Assembly: GCF_049943335.1 (NCBI RefSeq) | Contig: NZ_JBNFVY010000006.1 | Coordinates: 1 to 64,000, forward strand | Reading direction: 5' to 3' | From: JBNFVY01 sp049943335 | GTDB lineage: Bacteria > Pseudomonadota > Alphaproteobacteria > Rhodobacterales > Rhodobacteraceae | Length of the DNA: 64,000 bases | Shown here: piece by piece, positions 42,968 through 51,958 of the stretch | Layout of the letters: every line of letters begins with the position of its first letter | Position numbering within the stretch: the stretch's first letter is position 1 | Made by a program: the position numbers and the translations under genes | The notes under the pieces: generated by a model | Told to the model about the DNA's origin: nothing | What the model saw: the letters and a program-made list of their open reading frames with translations, nothing else | Database searches by the model: none

Positions 42968-43041
42968 AAAAGACTAAAAGACTGTATTGCTAGTTTTTTT
43001 TGCATGGGGAGCGTTGACATGCAAGGGGGCCTTGCTAAGTT
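42968..43041 (+). promoter_or_regulatory. Divergent control region: tandem repeat and putative promoter
   Basis: Between the CaiB and TRAP genes lie two adjacent copies of AAAAGACT (42968-42975 and 42976-42983) and an inverted repeat GCATG/CATGC (43002-43006 and 43018-43022). TTGACA at 43014-43019 and TAAGTT at 43036-43041, 16 bases apart, make a good promoter for the TRAP operon. The GntR protein is the natural candidate to bind here, but no classic GntR palindrome is evident. Confidence 0.5.
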
Positions 43042-43138
43042 TGGCGCCACAATGAGGCTAAGGCGGCTCGTTTCCGGCGTGGAAATCGCCGATGGAAATG
43101 GCCCGAAATAGCGCCAAAAAAAGGGGGGGGTGGTCGCA

Positions 43139-43732
43139 ATGGAACCGCCGAAGAAAAGGGGGGCCGCGCGCGGCCTGTTGGCCGTTTCGCGGGGGCTGGC
43201 CGTGCTGGAGACCGGGTTTGCGGCGCTGGCCTGTGTCGCACTGGCGGCGATCATGCTAATCGTGGTCGTGGATGTCGCGATGCGCTACGCGCTTTCGATG
43301 CCACTGGGATGGTCGTACGACCTGATCGGTCTCTACCTTGTGGTGACGGTATTCTTCTTGATGCTGCCCGACACACTCCATCATCACGGACACGTGGCAA
43401 TCGATCTGTTCCAGAACATACTTCCGCGACGGGTTCGCCATCTGGGGCTGGCGGTGGGCTATGCCGCAGGAGCGGTTGTCATGGCGCTGATCGCGTTCGA
43501 GGCCTGGGGCCGCTTCCAGAGCGCCTATGCCGGGCAGGACCGGATCGCCGCGCTGGTCCCGTGGCTGACCTGGCCGGCCTATCTGGTCGTCCTGATTGGC
43601 ACCGCGCTGCTGACGCTGCGCCTGATCTACCGGGCGGTCGGGCACGCGCTTTCCATCTTCTCGCGTCACGATCTGGTTGAAATGCCGCCCCCGCCCGAGA
43701 CCACCGCACTCCAAGGGGAGGACGTCCTGTGA
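43139..43732 (+). CDS. TRAP transporter small permease (DctQ), system 1
   Basis: A 197-residue protein with four membrane helices, the DctQ pattern. ALACVALAAIMLIVVVDVAMRYAL is helix 1 ending in the family Arg-Tyr. I prefer ATG 43139, eight bases after the run of eight G; the GTG at 43130 is possible. Its stop overlaps the GTG of the large subunit by four bases. It bridges the binding protein and the large permease in Na+-driven uptake of organic acids. Confidence 0.88.
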   Translation: MEPPKKRGAARGLLAVSRGLAVLETGFAALACVALAAIMLIVVVDVAMRYALSMPLGWSYDLIGLYLVVTVFFLMLPDTLHHHGHVAIDLFQNILPRRVRHLGLAVGYAAGAVVMALIAFEAWGRFQSAYAGQDRIAALVPWLTWPAYLVVLIGTALLTLRLIYRAVGHALSIFSRHDLVEMPPPPETTALQGEDVL

Positions 43733-45015
43733 CGGTGGCTCTGGTAATTGCGCTTCTGGCCGGGCTGCTTGTGATCGGGCTGCCGGTGGCCCTGGCAATG
43801 GCGATTTCGGGGTCTGTAGGGCTCTATCTGTTCGGCGGCATGGCGGTACTGGGCGGCATCCTGAAGACCGCACCGCTAAGTACCGCGAATTCCTACGAAA
43901 TCATCACCATCCCGATGTTCATCCTGATGGCCGAATTCGTGATCATCTCGGGCGTGGCGCAAGATCTCTTTCGCGCTGCAACCATATGGGTCGGGCGTCT
44001 GCGCGGCGGCCTGGCCATGGCTACCGCGGTGGCCGGGGCGGGCTTTGGCGCGATCTCGGGGTCGAGCACGGCAGCGGCGGCAACGCTGGCATCCACTTCG
44101 ATCCCGGCGATGATCGACGAAGGCTACGACCCCAAGCTGGCCAGCGGCGTGGTGGCGATTTCGGGCACACTGGCGATGTTGATTCCGCCATCTGTGGCGC
44201 TGATTCTCTATGGGATCATTGCCGATGTGTCAGTCGGACAGCTGCTGGTGGCGGGGGTGATACCGGGGATTCTGGTCGCTCTGACCATCATGGCCACGGT
44301 CGCGGTTCTGGTGCGGATTGATCCCTCGGTCGCGCCTGCCGGCCAGCCTTACAGCTTTCGCGATAAATTTGCGTCGCTGTCGCGTGTCGGGCCAATGCTG
44401 CTGCTGTTCCTGGCCGTCACCGGCACGATCTACTCGGGCATTGCCACGCCGACCGAGGCATCGGGGATCGGCGCCTTCGGTGCGATGCTGTTGGCGCTGC
44501 ACGAGCGCAAACTGGGATTCAGCCAAGCCTGGGGTTGCCTGAGACGGGCGGCGCAGACCACCTGCATGATCCTTTTCGTGATCCTCGGCGCGCATATCTT
44601 CGGCTATTTCTTCACCCTCACGCGGGTGACCAACGATCTGACCCAATGGATCGGCGGCCTCGGCATATCGCCGATGGGGGTAATGGTGGTGATCCTGATC
44701 ATCTACGTCTTTCTGGGTGCCTTCATGGACCAGATCGCCATCCTCATCCTGACGGTGCCGGTACTTTTGCCGCTGGTCCTGTCGCTGGGCTTCGACCCGA
44801 TCTGGTTCGGGGTGATTGTCGTGGTGACGGCCGAGGTCGGCATGGTCACTCCGCCGCTGGGCATGAATGTCTTTGTGGTGGCCCGATATACCCGGCGACC
44901 CCTGGGCGAAATCTTTCGCGGGACGTTTCCGCATGTTCTGGCGCATTTGCTTGTGATCGCACTGCTCACCGCATTTCCTGCGCTGGTTCTGTGGCTGCCC
45001 TCGACGATGAACTGA
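43729..45015 (+). CDS. TRAP transporter large permease (DctM), system 1
   Basis: A 428-residue, about twelve-helix protein of the DctM family starting with GTG in a GTGA overlap. GAGFGAISGSSTAAAATLASTSIPAM (residues about 102-127, in two pieces) is the family's first conserved loop, and VVTAEVGMVTPPLGMNVFVV the second. It is the Na+-coupled channel of the TRAP system. The genes lie Q-M-P, with the binding protein last. Confidence 0.93.
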   Translation: MTVALVIALLAGLLVIGLPVALAMAISGSVGLYLFGGMAVLGGILKTAPLSTANSYEIITIPMFILMAEFVIISGVAQDLFRAATIWVGRLRGGLAMATAVAGAGFGAISGSSTAAAATLASTSIPAMIDEGYDPKLASGVVAISGTLAMLIPPSVALILYGIIADVSVGQLLVAGVIPGILVALTIMATVAVLVRIDPSVAPAGQPYSFRDKFASLSRVGPMLLLFLAVTGTIYSGIATPTEASGIGAFGAMLLALHERKLGFSQAWGCLRRAAQTTCMILFVILGAHIFGYFFTLTRVTNDLTQWIGGLGISPMGVMVVILIIYVFLGAFMDQIAILILTVPVLLPLVLSLGFDPIWFGVIVVVTAEVGMVTPPLGMNVFVVARYTRRPLGEIFRGTFPHVLAHLLVIALLTAFPALVLWLPSTMN

Positions 45016-45073
45016 CGTCGGCCTGCGCAATTGCGCCGAGCTATAACGAAGAATACAGGAGGAGAACGAAATC

Positions 45074-46114
45074 ATGACCAGAAAACCCAAATTCTCGCGG
45101 CCCGTTCGCACGGCAGCCTTGGCTGTTGGCTTGTTGCCGCTCGCCGTGCAGCCGCTTACAGCGCAAGAGATCGAACTGCGCGCGGCCGACAGCTTGCCCA
45201 CCGGCCACTACATCGCCCAAAGCCTGATCGAGCCCTTCATGGAGCGGGTAAGCGAGCGGACCGGGCAAACCGAGTTCGCCTATTTCCCGGCTCAGCAGCT
45301 TGGCAAGGCCAAGGATCTGCTGTCGCTGACCCAGACCGGCGTGACCGATATCGGCTATGTCGGCCCCTCATACGTCAGCGACAAGATGCCCCTTTCGGCG
45401 GTTGGGCAATTGCCCGAGGCGTTTTCAACCTCTTGTGAGGGCACGATGGCCTATTGGGAGATCGCCAAACCCGGCGGCGTACTCGATCAGGCTGAATTCG
45501 CACCGAACGGCGTGCGATTGCTGATGGCGATGGTGCTGCCACCCTATAACCTGCTGACGTCGAGCCGTGAGATCACCGGTTTGGACAGCATGGACGGCCT
45601 GAAGATCCGCAGCACTGGCGGCGCGCTTGACCTGACCGTCCAGAAAATCGGCGGCGTGCCGGTGCAGATGCCGGCACCCGAAGTGCGCGAGGCGCTGTCG
45701 CGCGGGACCGTCGATGCGGGGCTCTTCCCCTATCCCAGCGTCACCCCTTACGGAATGGAAACATTCCTTGACTGGGGTACGCAGGGGATGAACTTTGGTT
45801 CCTTTGTCGCGACCTACGTGATCAGGCAGGAAAAGTGGGACAGTCTGCCCGAAGACGTCCAGCAGGCGATCACCGAGATCGGCGAAGACGTGACCAAGGA
45901 AGGCTGCGCAACCGCCGACCGTCAGAACCTTGAAGTCAAGCAGCAGATCGCCGAGGCGGGCGTGACCTTCGTTGACTTGCCCGCCGCAGATGTCGAAAAG
46001 CTGGAGGAGATCCTGGCGACGGTGGGGACCGAATGGGCCGAGCAACTTGATGCCCAAGGCAAGCCAGGAACCGACATCCTGGAAGCCTTCCGGACCGCGC
46101 TGCAAAAGAACTGA
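45074..46114 (+). CDS. TRAP transporter substrate-binding protein (DctP), system 1
   Basis: A 346-residue DctP-type binding protein. A signal peptide is present (basic MTRKPKFSRPVR, hydrophobic core, probable cleavage near residue 30). Arg179 in GLKIRSTGG is the nearly universal Arg that holds the ligand carboxylate. The start follows AGGAGGAG. It is divergent from the CaiB-GntR-ACAD operon, which probably degrades its ligand. A GC-rich hairpin follows. Confidence 0.92.
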   Translation: MTRKPKFSRPVRTAALAVGLLPLAVQPLTAQEIELRAADSLPTGHYIAQSLIEPFMERVSERTGQTEFAYFPAQQLGKAKDLLSLTQTGVTDIGYVGPSYVSDKMPLSAVGQLPEAFSTSCEGTMAYWEIAKPGGVLDQAEFAPNGVRLLMAMVLPPYNLLTSSREITGLDSMDGLKIRSTGGALDLTVQKIGGVPVQMPAPEVREALSRGTVDAGLFPYPSVTPYGMETFLDWGTQGMNFGSFVATYVIRQEKWDSLPEDVQQAITEIGEDVTKEGCATADRQNLEVKQQIAEAGVTFVDLPAADVEKLEEILATVGTEWAEQLDAQGKPGTDILEAFRTALQKN

Positions 46115-46129
46115 CAACAGATCGTGGTC

Positions 46130-46157
46130 GGCCCGGTTCCCTGCGTGGGGCCGGGCC
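46130..46157 (+). terminator. Terminator-like hairpin after TRAP system 1
   Basis: GGCCCGG (46130-46136) pairs with CCGGGCC (46151-46157); inner CCC and GGG extend the stem. It lies 16 bases after the DctP stop. No T-run. Confidence 0.5.
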
Positions 46158-46500
46158 ACTATAGACGCGCAGAAACCTGCCGGTGGGTGCATCTACGCCC
46201 CGCCCTTGGGCACCCAGCCTGCTCACCTGCTCTGCAACCCAAGCCCGGGCGGGCCGTGTATACGTCCGGCATCGTCGATCTGGCGTAGATGCCCCACGCC
46301 GAAGCTGACCTTGGCGACCGGTGAAGTTTGGCTGGACCAGATGACGGCGCGCAGTGCATCCATCGCCCGTGGTGACGGTTGAAAACACTTCTGCTCTTGC
46401 CCGTCCGAACCTCGTCTTTCGCAAGTGTGAACCAGAAATGACAAGCGATCGGCGTTCCGTTCCTCAACAGACCCAAGGTGTTTGTTGCTTTCTTTTTCGG
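46158..46500. other. Geneless stretch between TRAP operon and IS relic
   Basis: About 340 bases with only short or low-quality open frames on either strand and no convincing ribosome sites. It adjoins the transposase relic on its right and probably arose with it. I see no promoter, repeat or RNA gene I can support here. Confidence 0.5.
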
Positions 46501-46640
46501 ATTCTGAACATTTTCTTCACGCAAACCCATCTGCATCGTCAGAACTTGGCGCTCAACGTGAGACGTGCCGACTGGTGCCATGTCAGGCGCACGACTTCTT
46601 TCTTGGTGCCAGTACACTCAGCGAAAGCCAGAACTCTCGA
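46501..46640 (-). mobile_element. Frameshifted relic of an IS1-type transposase
   Basis: On the minus strand one frame reads APDMAPVGTSHVERQVLTMQ, then MGLR, which matches the conserved (N)PDM-x3-STSYVERQNLTMRM-x-MRR core of IS1-like DDE transposases. Just upstream, in another frame, FAECTGTKKEVV matches the preceding PAECIGTKK segment. The frameshift and lack of the rest of the gene show a dead fragment. No terminal repeats are visible. From 46641 to 46750 nothing else is recognised. Confidence 0.55.
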
Positions 46641-46751
46641 ATTTCAAAGTGACCCCTTACCAGCAACGTAGGGCATGGCTCATCTCGATATGGTCCCGAG
46701 GTTCTGCGACATCCCAGCAGTAGATCGCAGGCACCCGCGACACCAATGTGA

Positions 46752-47906
46752 TTAGCCCCGCAGGGCCGAGATGCCCAAAGCCCCCTGCGCCAGAAGCAGC
46801 GCCTGAAGCTGGTTGGTGCCTTCGGCAATCGTCAGATGTCGCACATCGCGATAGTAGCGTTCGACGGGGAAGTCCCGCGTGTAACCGGCCCCGCCGTGCA
46901 CCTGCAAAGCGGTCTCGCAAACCCGCAGTGCCGTGTCGGAATTGTGCCGCTTGGCCATGGAGCAGGCCCGGCCGCGATCCGGCGCGCCACGATCCAGCGC
47001 GTCGGCGGCACGGCAGGCCAGCAGCCGCGAGGTTTCCACGCCCGTCATCATGTCGGCGATCATCTGCTGCACCAGCTGAAACCCGCCAATCTTGCGTCCG
47101 AATTGCTCGCGCTCGCCTGCGTAACGCAGCGCTGCCTCATAGGCCGCGATTGAAAGGCCCAGGCAGGTGAAAGAAACGAAACAGCGACCCACGTTCAGAT
47201 AGTGTTTGGCGATGGCAAAAGCCTCGCCCTCGGCGCCGATCAGGTGATCTGCCGGCAGCGTCACGTCCTCGAACAGCAACTCGCCCAAAGGACATGAGTT
47301 CATGCCCATGCTGCGGACCTCGCGGGATGAAAACCCGGGCGTGTCAGCTTCGACCACGAAGGCCGAGACGCCCGCGCTGTCCCCGTCCCCCGATCGTGCG
47401 AAGACCACCCCCAGATCAGCCCCCGTCCCGTTCGAAATATAGAGCTTGCGCCCGTTCAAACGCCAGCCGTCACCGTCGCGCCGAGCGCGCGTTTCAACGT
47501 TGCTGGCGTCCGAGCCGACGTTCGGTTCGGTCAGCGCGAAAAAGGCTGTCTTGCGGCCCGAAACCAAGTCGCCCAGCCACCTTTCCTGCTGCTCTGGCGT
47601 GCCACGCTGCGCAATGATCATCAGGACCAGATTCGAAGTGCTGACGATGCTGCGCAGCGACGGCCAGACCTGCGACAGTTCGCACAAAAGCGTGCAATAG
47701 GTCAGATAGTCGAGCCCCGCGCCCCCTTGTCCCTCTGGCAAAAGACCGCCCAGCAGACCGAACTCGCCCATCTTCTGCAACACCTCGGTGGGCGGCAGAC
47801 GGTGGGAATCCTCGTGCTCTTCGACCAGCGGCGCCACCTCGGCGTCGAGGTATTTGCGAAAGCTGCGGCGCGCGGTTTCCTGCCAGTCGTCCAGTTCGAA
47901 CTGCAT
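46752..47906 (-). CDS. Acyl-CoA dehydrogenase (MCAD-type Glu)
   Basis: A 384-residue ACAD. ALTEPNVGSDAS and GRKLYISNG are the FAD and substrate motifs. Glu362 in IAEGTNQLQ is the MCAD-type catalytic base. It is the last gene of the leftward 12-kb operon, 6 bases after the CaiB/AMACR-like gene. A decayed copy of its C-terminal part lies at 39328-39527, evidence of a past duplication. The substrate is not evident. Confidence 0.9.
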   Translation of the reverse strand: MQFELDDWQETARRSFRKYLDAEVAPLVEEHEDSHRLPPTEVLQKMGEFGLLGGLLPEGQGGAGLDYLTYCTLLCELSQVWPSLRSIVSTSNLVLMIIAQRGTPEQQERWLGDLVSGRKTAFFALTEPNVGSDASNVETRARRDGDGWRLNGRKLYISNGTGADLGVVFARSGDGDSAGVSAFVVEADTPGFSSREVRSMGMNSCPLGELLFEDVTLPADHLIGAEGEAFAIAKHYLNVGRCFVSFTCLGLSIAAYEAALRYAGEREQFGRKIGGFQLVQQMIADMMTGVETSRLLACRAADALDRGAPDRGRACSMAKRHNSDTALRVCETALQVHGGAGYTRDFPVERYYRDVRHLTIAEGTNQLQALLLAQGALGISALRG

Positions 47907-47912
47907 CGGTTA

Positions 47913-49034
47913 TTACTCCGTGTCTTCGGTTTGCGCCAATATTTCGGCCTGATGCTCGCCCACCGCCGGGACCTGCCCCGCCGGATCGCCCATGCCCGCC
48001 ATCGGCACCGGGAAGGCCAACACCTGCGCATCGCCCGCCGCACGCACCATTCCGCGTGCTTTCAGATGCGGATCATTGGCCAAGTCCTTCAACGCGTTGA
48101 CCGGTGCGAACGGCACATCCTCGGCTTCAAAGACCTTTGCCCAATGCGCGTAAGATTTCTGCGCAATCAGCGGGCCGAGCGCGGCCTGAATGTCATCGGT
48201 GCGCGCGGTGCGCACGGCAAAATCGTCAAGCGCAGGATCATCAAAGCCAGTCAGGCCCGTGGCCCGGATCAAGCGCCGGAAGAAATGCGTCTCGATGGCC
48301 CCGATGGTGATATATTCCCCGTCAGAGGTCTGAAAGATGCCATAGGCGGCCCGGCGCAGGATGTCCGCCTTCGTGATCTCGCGCCCGGCGCGACGCCCGG
48401 CGTCCCACACCCCGTAGCGCGGGGCAACCCAGCTCGCCAGTGCATCCGTGATCGCCACATCAAGGTACTGGCCGCGGCCAGTGGTATCGCGCGCGCGCAG
48501 CGCGGCAAGAATGGTGATGATCGCATACATGGCTGCTGACAGATCCCCAACCGGCACGCCTGTTGTGTATTCGGGCGGCCCGTCGGGCGTGCCCGATATT
48601 GCGACCGCGCCCGCCATCGCCGCATAATTCAGGTCGTGGCCCGGCCAGTCCCGCGCCGGGCCGGTCTGGCCATAGCCACTGACCGAACAGTAAACGAGCC
48701 CGGGATTGAGCGCCGAAAGCGTCTCATAGTCGATACCCAGGCGCTTGGTGACGCCGGGCCGGTAGCCCTCGATCACCACGTCGGCCCGTTTTGCCAGCCG
48801 CAGGAATGCCGCGCGGTCGGTGTCATCCTTGAGGTTCAGGGAAATGCTCTTCTTGCCGCGGTTCACTGCCGCAAAGAGGCCGGGAAACATCACCCTTGCC
48901 GCGTCGCCTGCGGGACGTTCGACCTTGATGACTTCGGCCCCCATTTCGGCCAATTGTTGGGTTGCGTAGGGGCCGGGCAAAAGCTCGGTCAGATCCAGAA
49001 TGCGCAGCCCTGCAAGCGGTGCGATGGCGTTCAT
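47913..49034 (-). CDS. CaiB/BaiF family protein, alpha-methylacyl-CoA racemase-like
   Basis: A 373-residue class III CoA-transferase fold. The N-terminus LLPGPYATQQLAEMGAEVIKVERP binds CoA. Unlike the CaiB at 41662 it has GHDLNYAAMAG, the His-containing motif of alpha-methylacyl-CoA racemase, and an Asp in VPVGDLSAAMYA at the position of the racemase Asp. It may therefore epimerise a 2-methylacyl-CoA rather than transfer CoA; racemases of this size (about 360-380 residues) are normal. Its ATG overlaps the citryl-CoA-lyase-like stop by four bases. Confidence 0.85.
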   Translation of the reverse strand: MNAIAPLAGLRILDLTELLPGPYATQQLAEMGAEVIKVERPAGDAARVMFPGLFAAVNRGKKSISLNLKDDTDRAAFLRLAKRADVVIEGYRPGVTKRLGIDYETLSALNPGLVYCSVSGYGQTGPARDWPGHDLNYAAMAGAVAISGTPDGPPEYTTGVPVGDLSAAMYAIITILAALRARDTTGRGQYLDVAITDALASWVAPRYGVWDAGRRAGREITKADILRRAAYGIFQTSDGEYITIGAIETHFFRRLIRATGLTGFDDPALDDFAVRTARTDDIQAALGPLIAQKSYAHWAKVFEAEDVPFAPVNALKDLANDPHLKARGMVRAAGDAQVLAFPVPMAGMGDPAGQVPAVGEHQAEILAQTEDTE

Positions 49035-49849
49035 TGTTGTTTTCCCTTTCCATGCGCGCGGGCCGGGTCGGCGATCCCGGCGATTTCCGCCGAGTCGTCC
49101 TGGTCCAGGATCATGTCCCAGATCTTCTGGCCTTGCGGGTTCTCGAGTTCCTCCATCAAATGCGCCAAAAGCCCGGCGGAGCGACCAATCAGGGCGAAAG
49201 CCCTAGCCCAGATCGGGGCAAGCCCCATGTCCGACACGGTGGCCCCGACCGCGCCGGCAGCGTTGATCGGCAGCAAACGGCCATATTCCTCGCGCGCGGC
49301 GGTCTCGACGGCGGTCATGAAACGCCAGTGCCGCCCGTCGAACCCGTTCTCGCCCGCGATGCGGCGCAGGACAGGGGTACGGGGGTCGCCCTCGACATGA
49401 ATTGGATGACCGATGCCCGGCACGATGCGGCGCGCGGCGCGAAAGGCGCGCACGACCTCTTGGGCGCGGGCGGCATAGGCCGCGTCATCGTCGCCCTCGG
49501 TCAGATCGCCGATTTCGTTGCGGGTAAAGGCGGCGGCGTTCTGCATGGTGCCCAGAAAATGATTCCCCGCGCCCAGAAGACCCGCCGCCACTGCGCCCTG
49601 AAGCGATTCCGGCGCGCCCAGAATGGTCATCCGCGCGGCGATGGCACTGGGCGTAAGGCCGTGATCAGTCGCGGTGACGATGATCGCATTGGTCATCGCG
49701 CGGGTTTTTGCATCGGGTTCTTTCCCCGTGGCGGTGAAATAGATCATGTCGATGAAATCCATCTTGCCGAGGATATCATCAGCAAGATCGCGCCCGCGCA
49801 CGTAGATGCGGTCGCGGGTGGTGAAGCCGATGTCCGTCTTTACCGTCAT
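49031..49849 (-). CDS. Citryl-CoA-lyase-like protein (citrate synthase superfamily), copy 2
   Basis: A 272-residue relative of the protein at 23752: both share HGLTPSAIAARM/HGITPSALAARM, MGAPESLQ/LGAPESLQ and IVPG-GHP-H. Catalytic His63 and His148 are clear, and the third position is Asp207 (ATVSDMGL), the canonical residue, where copy 1 has Glu. A basic 20-residue tail is added. It is encoded between the NDP-forming synthetase (3-base gap) and the CaiB/AMACR-like gene, in an operon with a MaoC hydratase and two ACADs. Cleavage of a 3-carboxy-3-hydroxyacyl-CoA to acetyl-CoA and a 2-oxoacid is the inferred role. Confidence 0.82.
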   Translation of the reverse strand: MTVKTDIGFTTRDRIYVRGRDLADDILGKMDFIDMIYFTATGKEPDAKTRAMTNAIIVTATDHGLTPSAIAARMTILGAPESLQGAVAAGLLGAGNHFLGTMQNAAAFTRNEIGDLTEGDDDAAYAARAQEVVRAFRAARRIVPGIGHPIHVEGDPRTPVLRRIAGENGFDGRHWRFMTAVETAAREEYGRLLPINAAGAVGATVSDMGLAPIWARAFALIGRSAGLLAHLMEELENPQGQKIWDMILDQDDSAEIAGIADPARAHGKGKQQ

Positions 49850-49852
49850 TGT

Positions 49853-51958
49853 CTAACCTTTCCCTTGTGTGTCGGTAGGTGCGCGCAGGATCACCGCATC
49901 GAGCACCGTGGCGCCCGCCGGACCGGCGCGCACCGGATTAAGGTCCATTTCCTCAATGTCGCCGCGCGCGCCCAAGGCGGCCAAGGTCACAAGAACATCG
50001 GCCAACGCGCCCAAATCGGCGCCGGGGCGGCCGCGCAATGGACCCAGCAGCGCGCGGCCGCGGATCTCGTCAATCATCGCCAGCGCTTCGCTGCGCCCGA
50101 AAGGTGCGGCGCGGTGCGTGATGTCAGAAAGCGCCTCGACCATCACGCCGCCAAGGCCGAAGCTTACCACCGGGCCGAACACCGGATCGCGGTGCAGTCC
50201 GGCCATCACTTCGACCCCCTGCCCCTGTTCCATCCGTTCGACCAAGGCCCGTTTCAACTGATGCCCCTGCGCGGCAAGCGATGCGCTCATCGCGTCCCAG
50301 GCTGCCGTCAGCGCATCGGCATCCGCCAGCCCGACGGCCACAGCCCCGGCTTCGGTCTTGTGCAGAAGGCCGGGTACCAGCGCCTTGAGCACCACGGGGA
50401 AACCGATCCCACGCGCCGCCTGGACGGCCTCGTGGGCGCTGGTCACAACCCGGCCCTCGGGCACTGTCAGGCCGAGAGTGGCCAGCGCGGACTTGGCCGA
50501 AGCCTCGTCCAGTTCACCAGACGGAAGGGCGGGTAGCAACGGGGTGTCGGTGTCCGCGGCGATCCAGTCGCCGCGCCAGATCAGCCGCTTCAACGCCGTC
50601 ACCGCCTTGCCGAGGCTACGAAAGGGCGCCAGCCCTGCGGCGTTCAACGTACCATAACCAGCGGCGCGATACCCGCTCATCCACACCGGCACCAACAGCG
50701 CCGCACTGTCCGGCGCAAGTGCGTCCATGTCGTCGGCGGATCGGTCGGTGATCGGGCCGTAGTCGGCCGGGATCGGCAAAAGCACTACATCGGTGGCCGG
50801 ATCGCGCGCCACCAGCGACAGGCAGTCGCGGTTGAGCGTATCCTGGGTGAAGACCTGGGTGGTCAGATCCACCGGGTTATCGACCGCCGCATAGGACGGC
50901 GCCAGCGCGCGCAGCCCGGTGCGGGTGTCGGGGGCCAGTTCCGACAGGGCCAGCCCGGCGCTGCCCACCATGTCGGCGGCCAGCGCTGCGGTGCCGCCCG
51001 AAAAGGAATAGACACAGATGCCCCGACGACGGGCGATGCCCGCACGCTCGAACAGCGCAGCGGTATCGATCAATTCGTCCAGATCGTCCACTTCGACAAT
51101 GCCATGCTGGCGAAACAGTGCCGAGGTGACCGCCGCCGACCCCGCCAGCGCGGCGGTGTGCGAACGGGTGGCGGCAACGCCGTAGTCGGATTTGCCCACC
51201 TTCATCGCCACCACCGGCTTGCCGGCGCGGGCGGCGGCGCGAGCAGCAGCCAGAAAACGTGGCCCGTCGCGAAAGCCTTCAGCGAGAAGCGCGATTACCT
51301 TTATGTCGGGATCGCCCACCATGTGGTGCACAACATCGGCCATGGTCAGGTCGGCTTCGTTGCCGGTAGAGCACCACAGGCCAACGCCGATTCCCCGCTC
51401 GCTTGCCTGGATGAAAGCACGGCCAAGTCCGCCGCCCTGGGTGACAAGCCCGATGCCGCCGCCCAGCGTGTCGTTCTTGAACACCGGCGAAAAGGTCAGC
51501 CCAAGGCGGCGGTTGATGTTGCTCAGCCCTGGCGAGTTCGGCCCATAGATGCGCATCCCGCTTTGCCGGGCGATTTCGGCCATCTCGGCTTCGACGGCAC
51601 GGCCCTCATCCCCGGTTTCGCCAAAGCCAGAGGTGAAGACGACCGCAAACCCCGTTCCTGCTGCCGCGCATTCGCGCAAGGCGCCCACCACCGCATCGGC
51701 CGGAAGGCACACCACCGCCACATCGACGGGGCCAGGCAAGGCCGACATTGCAGAATAGGCGCGCAAGCCATGCACCCTTTCACGCCCGGGGTTGACCGGA
51801 AAGATCTGCCCATCGAAGTCGGAATGCTCGGCAAGGTTCAGCAAGGTGTCGCTGCCCACGCTACGGGGCCTTTCACTGGCCCCCAGGATCGCCACGCTGC
51901 GTGGCGACAAGAGCCGCGAAAGATCGGGAAAGTCGCGGGCGACCACCGGCTCAGCCAC
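49853..51958 (-). CDS. NDP-forming acyl-CoA synthetase (acetate-CoA ligase, ADP-forming type)
   Basis: A 701-residue fusion of alpha and beta parts: CoA-binding domain (VAILGASERPRSVG, about residues 22-35), succinyl-CoA-ligase-like domain with the phospho-His in SHTAALAGS (about 264-272), and a C-terminal ATP-grasp domain (GFPVVLKAL-PGLLHKTEAGAVAVGL). It makes acyl-CoA and ADP from acid, ATP and CoA, reversibly. The same operon encodes an AMP-forming ligase, so two acids or two steps may need activation. Its ATG overlaps the MaoC gene by 8 bases. A paralog is at 60371. Confidence 0.9.
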   Translation of the reverse strand: MAEPVVARDFPDLSRLLSPRSVAILGASERPRSVGSDTLLNLAEHSDFDGQIFPVNPGRERVHGLRAYSAMSALPGPVDVAVVCLPADAVVGALRECAAAGTGFAVVFTSGFGETGDEGRAVEAEMAEIARQSGMRIYGPNSPGLSNINRRLGLTFSPVFKNDTLGGGIGLVTQGGGLGRAFIQASERGIGVGLWCSTGNEADLTMADVVHHMVGDPDIKVIALLAEGFRDGPRFLAAARAAARAGKPVVAMKVGKSDYGVAATRSHTAALAGSAAVTSALFRQHGIVEVDDLDELIDTAALFERAGIARRRGICVYSFSGGTAALAADMVGSAGLALSELAPDTRTGLRALAPSYAAVDNPVDLTTQVFTQDTLNRDCLSLVARDPATDVVLLPIPADYGPITDRSADDMDALAPDSAALLVPVWMSGYRAAGYGTLNAAGLAPFRSLGKAVTALKRLIWRGDWIAADTDTPLLPALPSGELDEASAKSALATLGLTVPEGRVVTSAHEAVQAARGIGFPVVLKALVPGLLHKTEAGAVAVGLADADALTAAWDAMSASLAAQGHQLKRALVERMEQGQGVEVMAGLHRDPVFGPVVSFGLGGVMVEALSDITHRAAPFGRSEALAMIDEIRGRALLGPLRGRPGADLGALADVLVTLAALGARGDIEEMDLNPVRAGPAGATVLDAVILRAPTDTQGKG

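Noticed and set aside
42900..43140. Classic GntR palindrome in the divergent region
   Set aside because: I searched by eye and found only tandem and short inverted repeats; no convincing symmetrical site.
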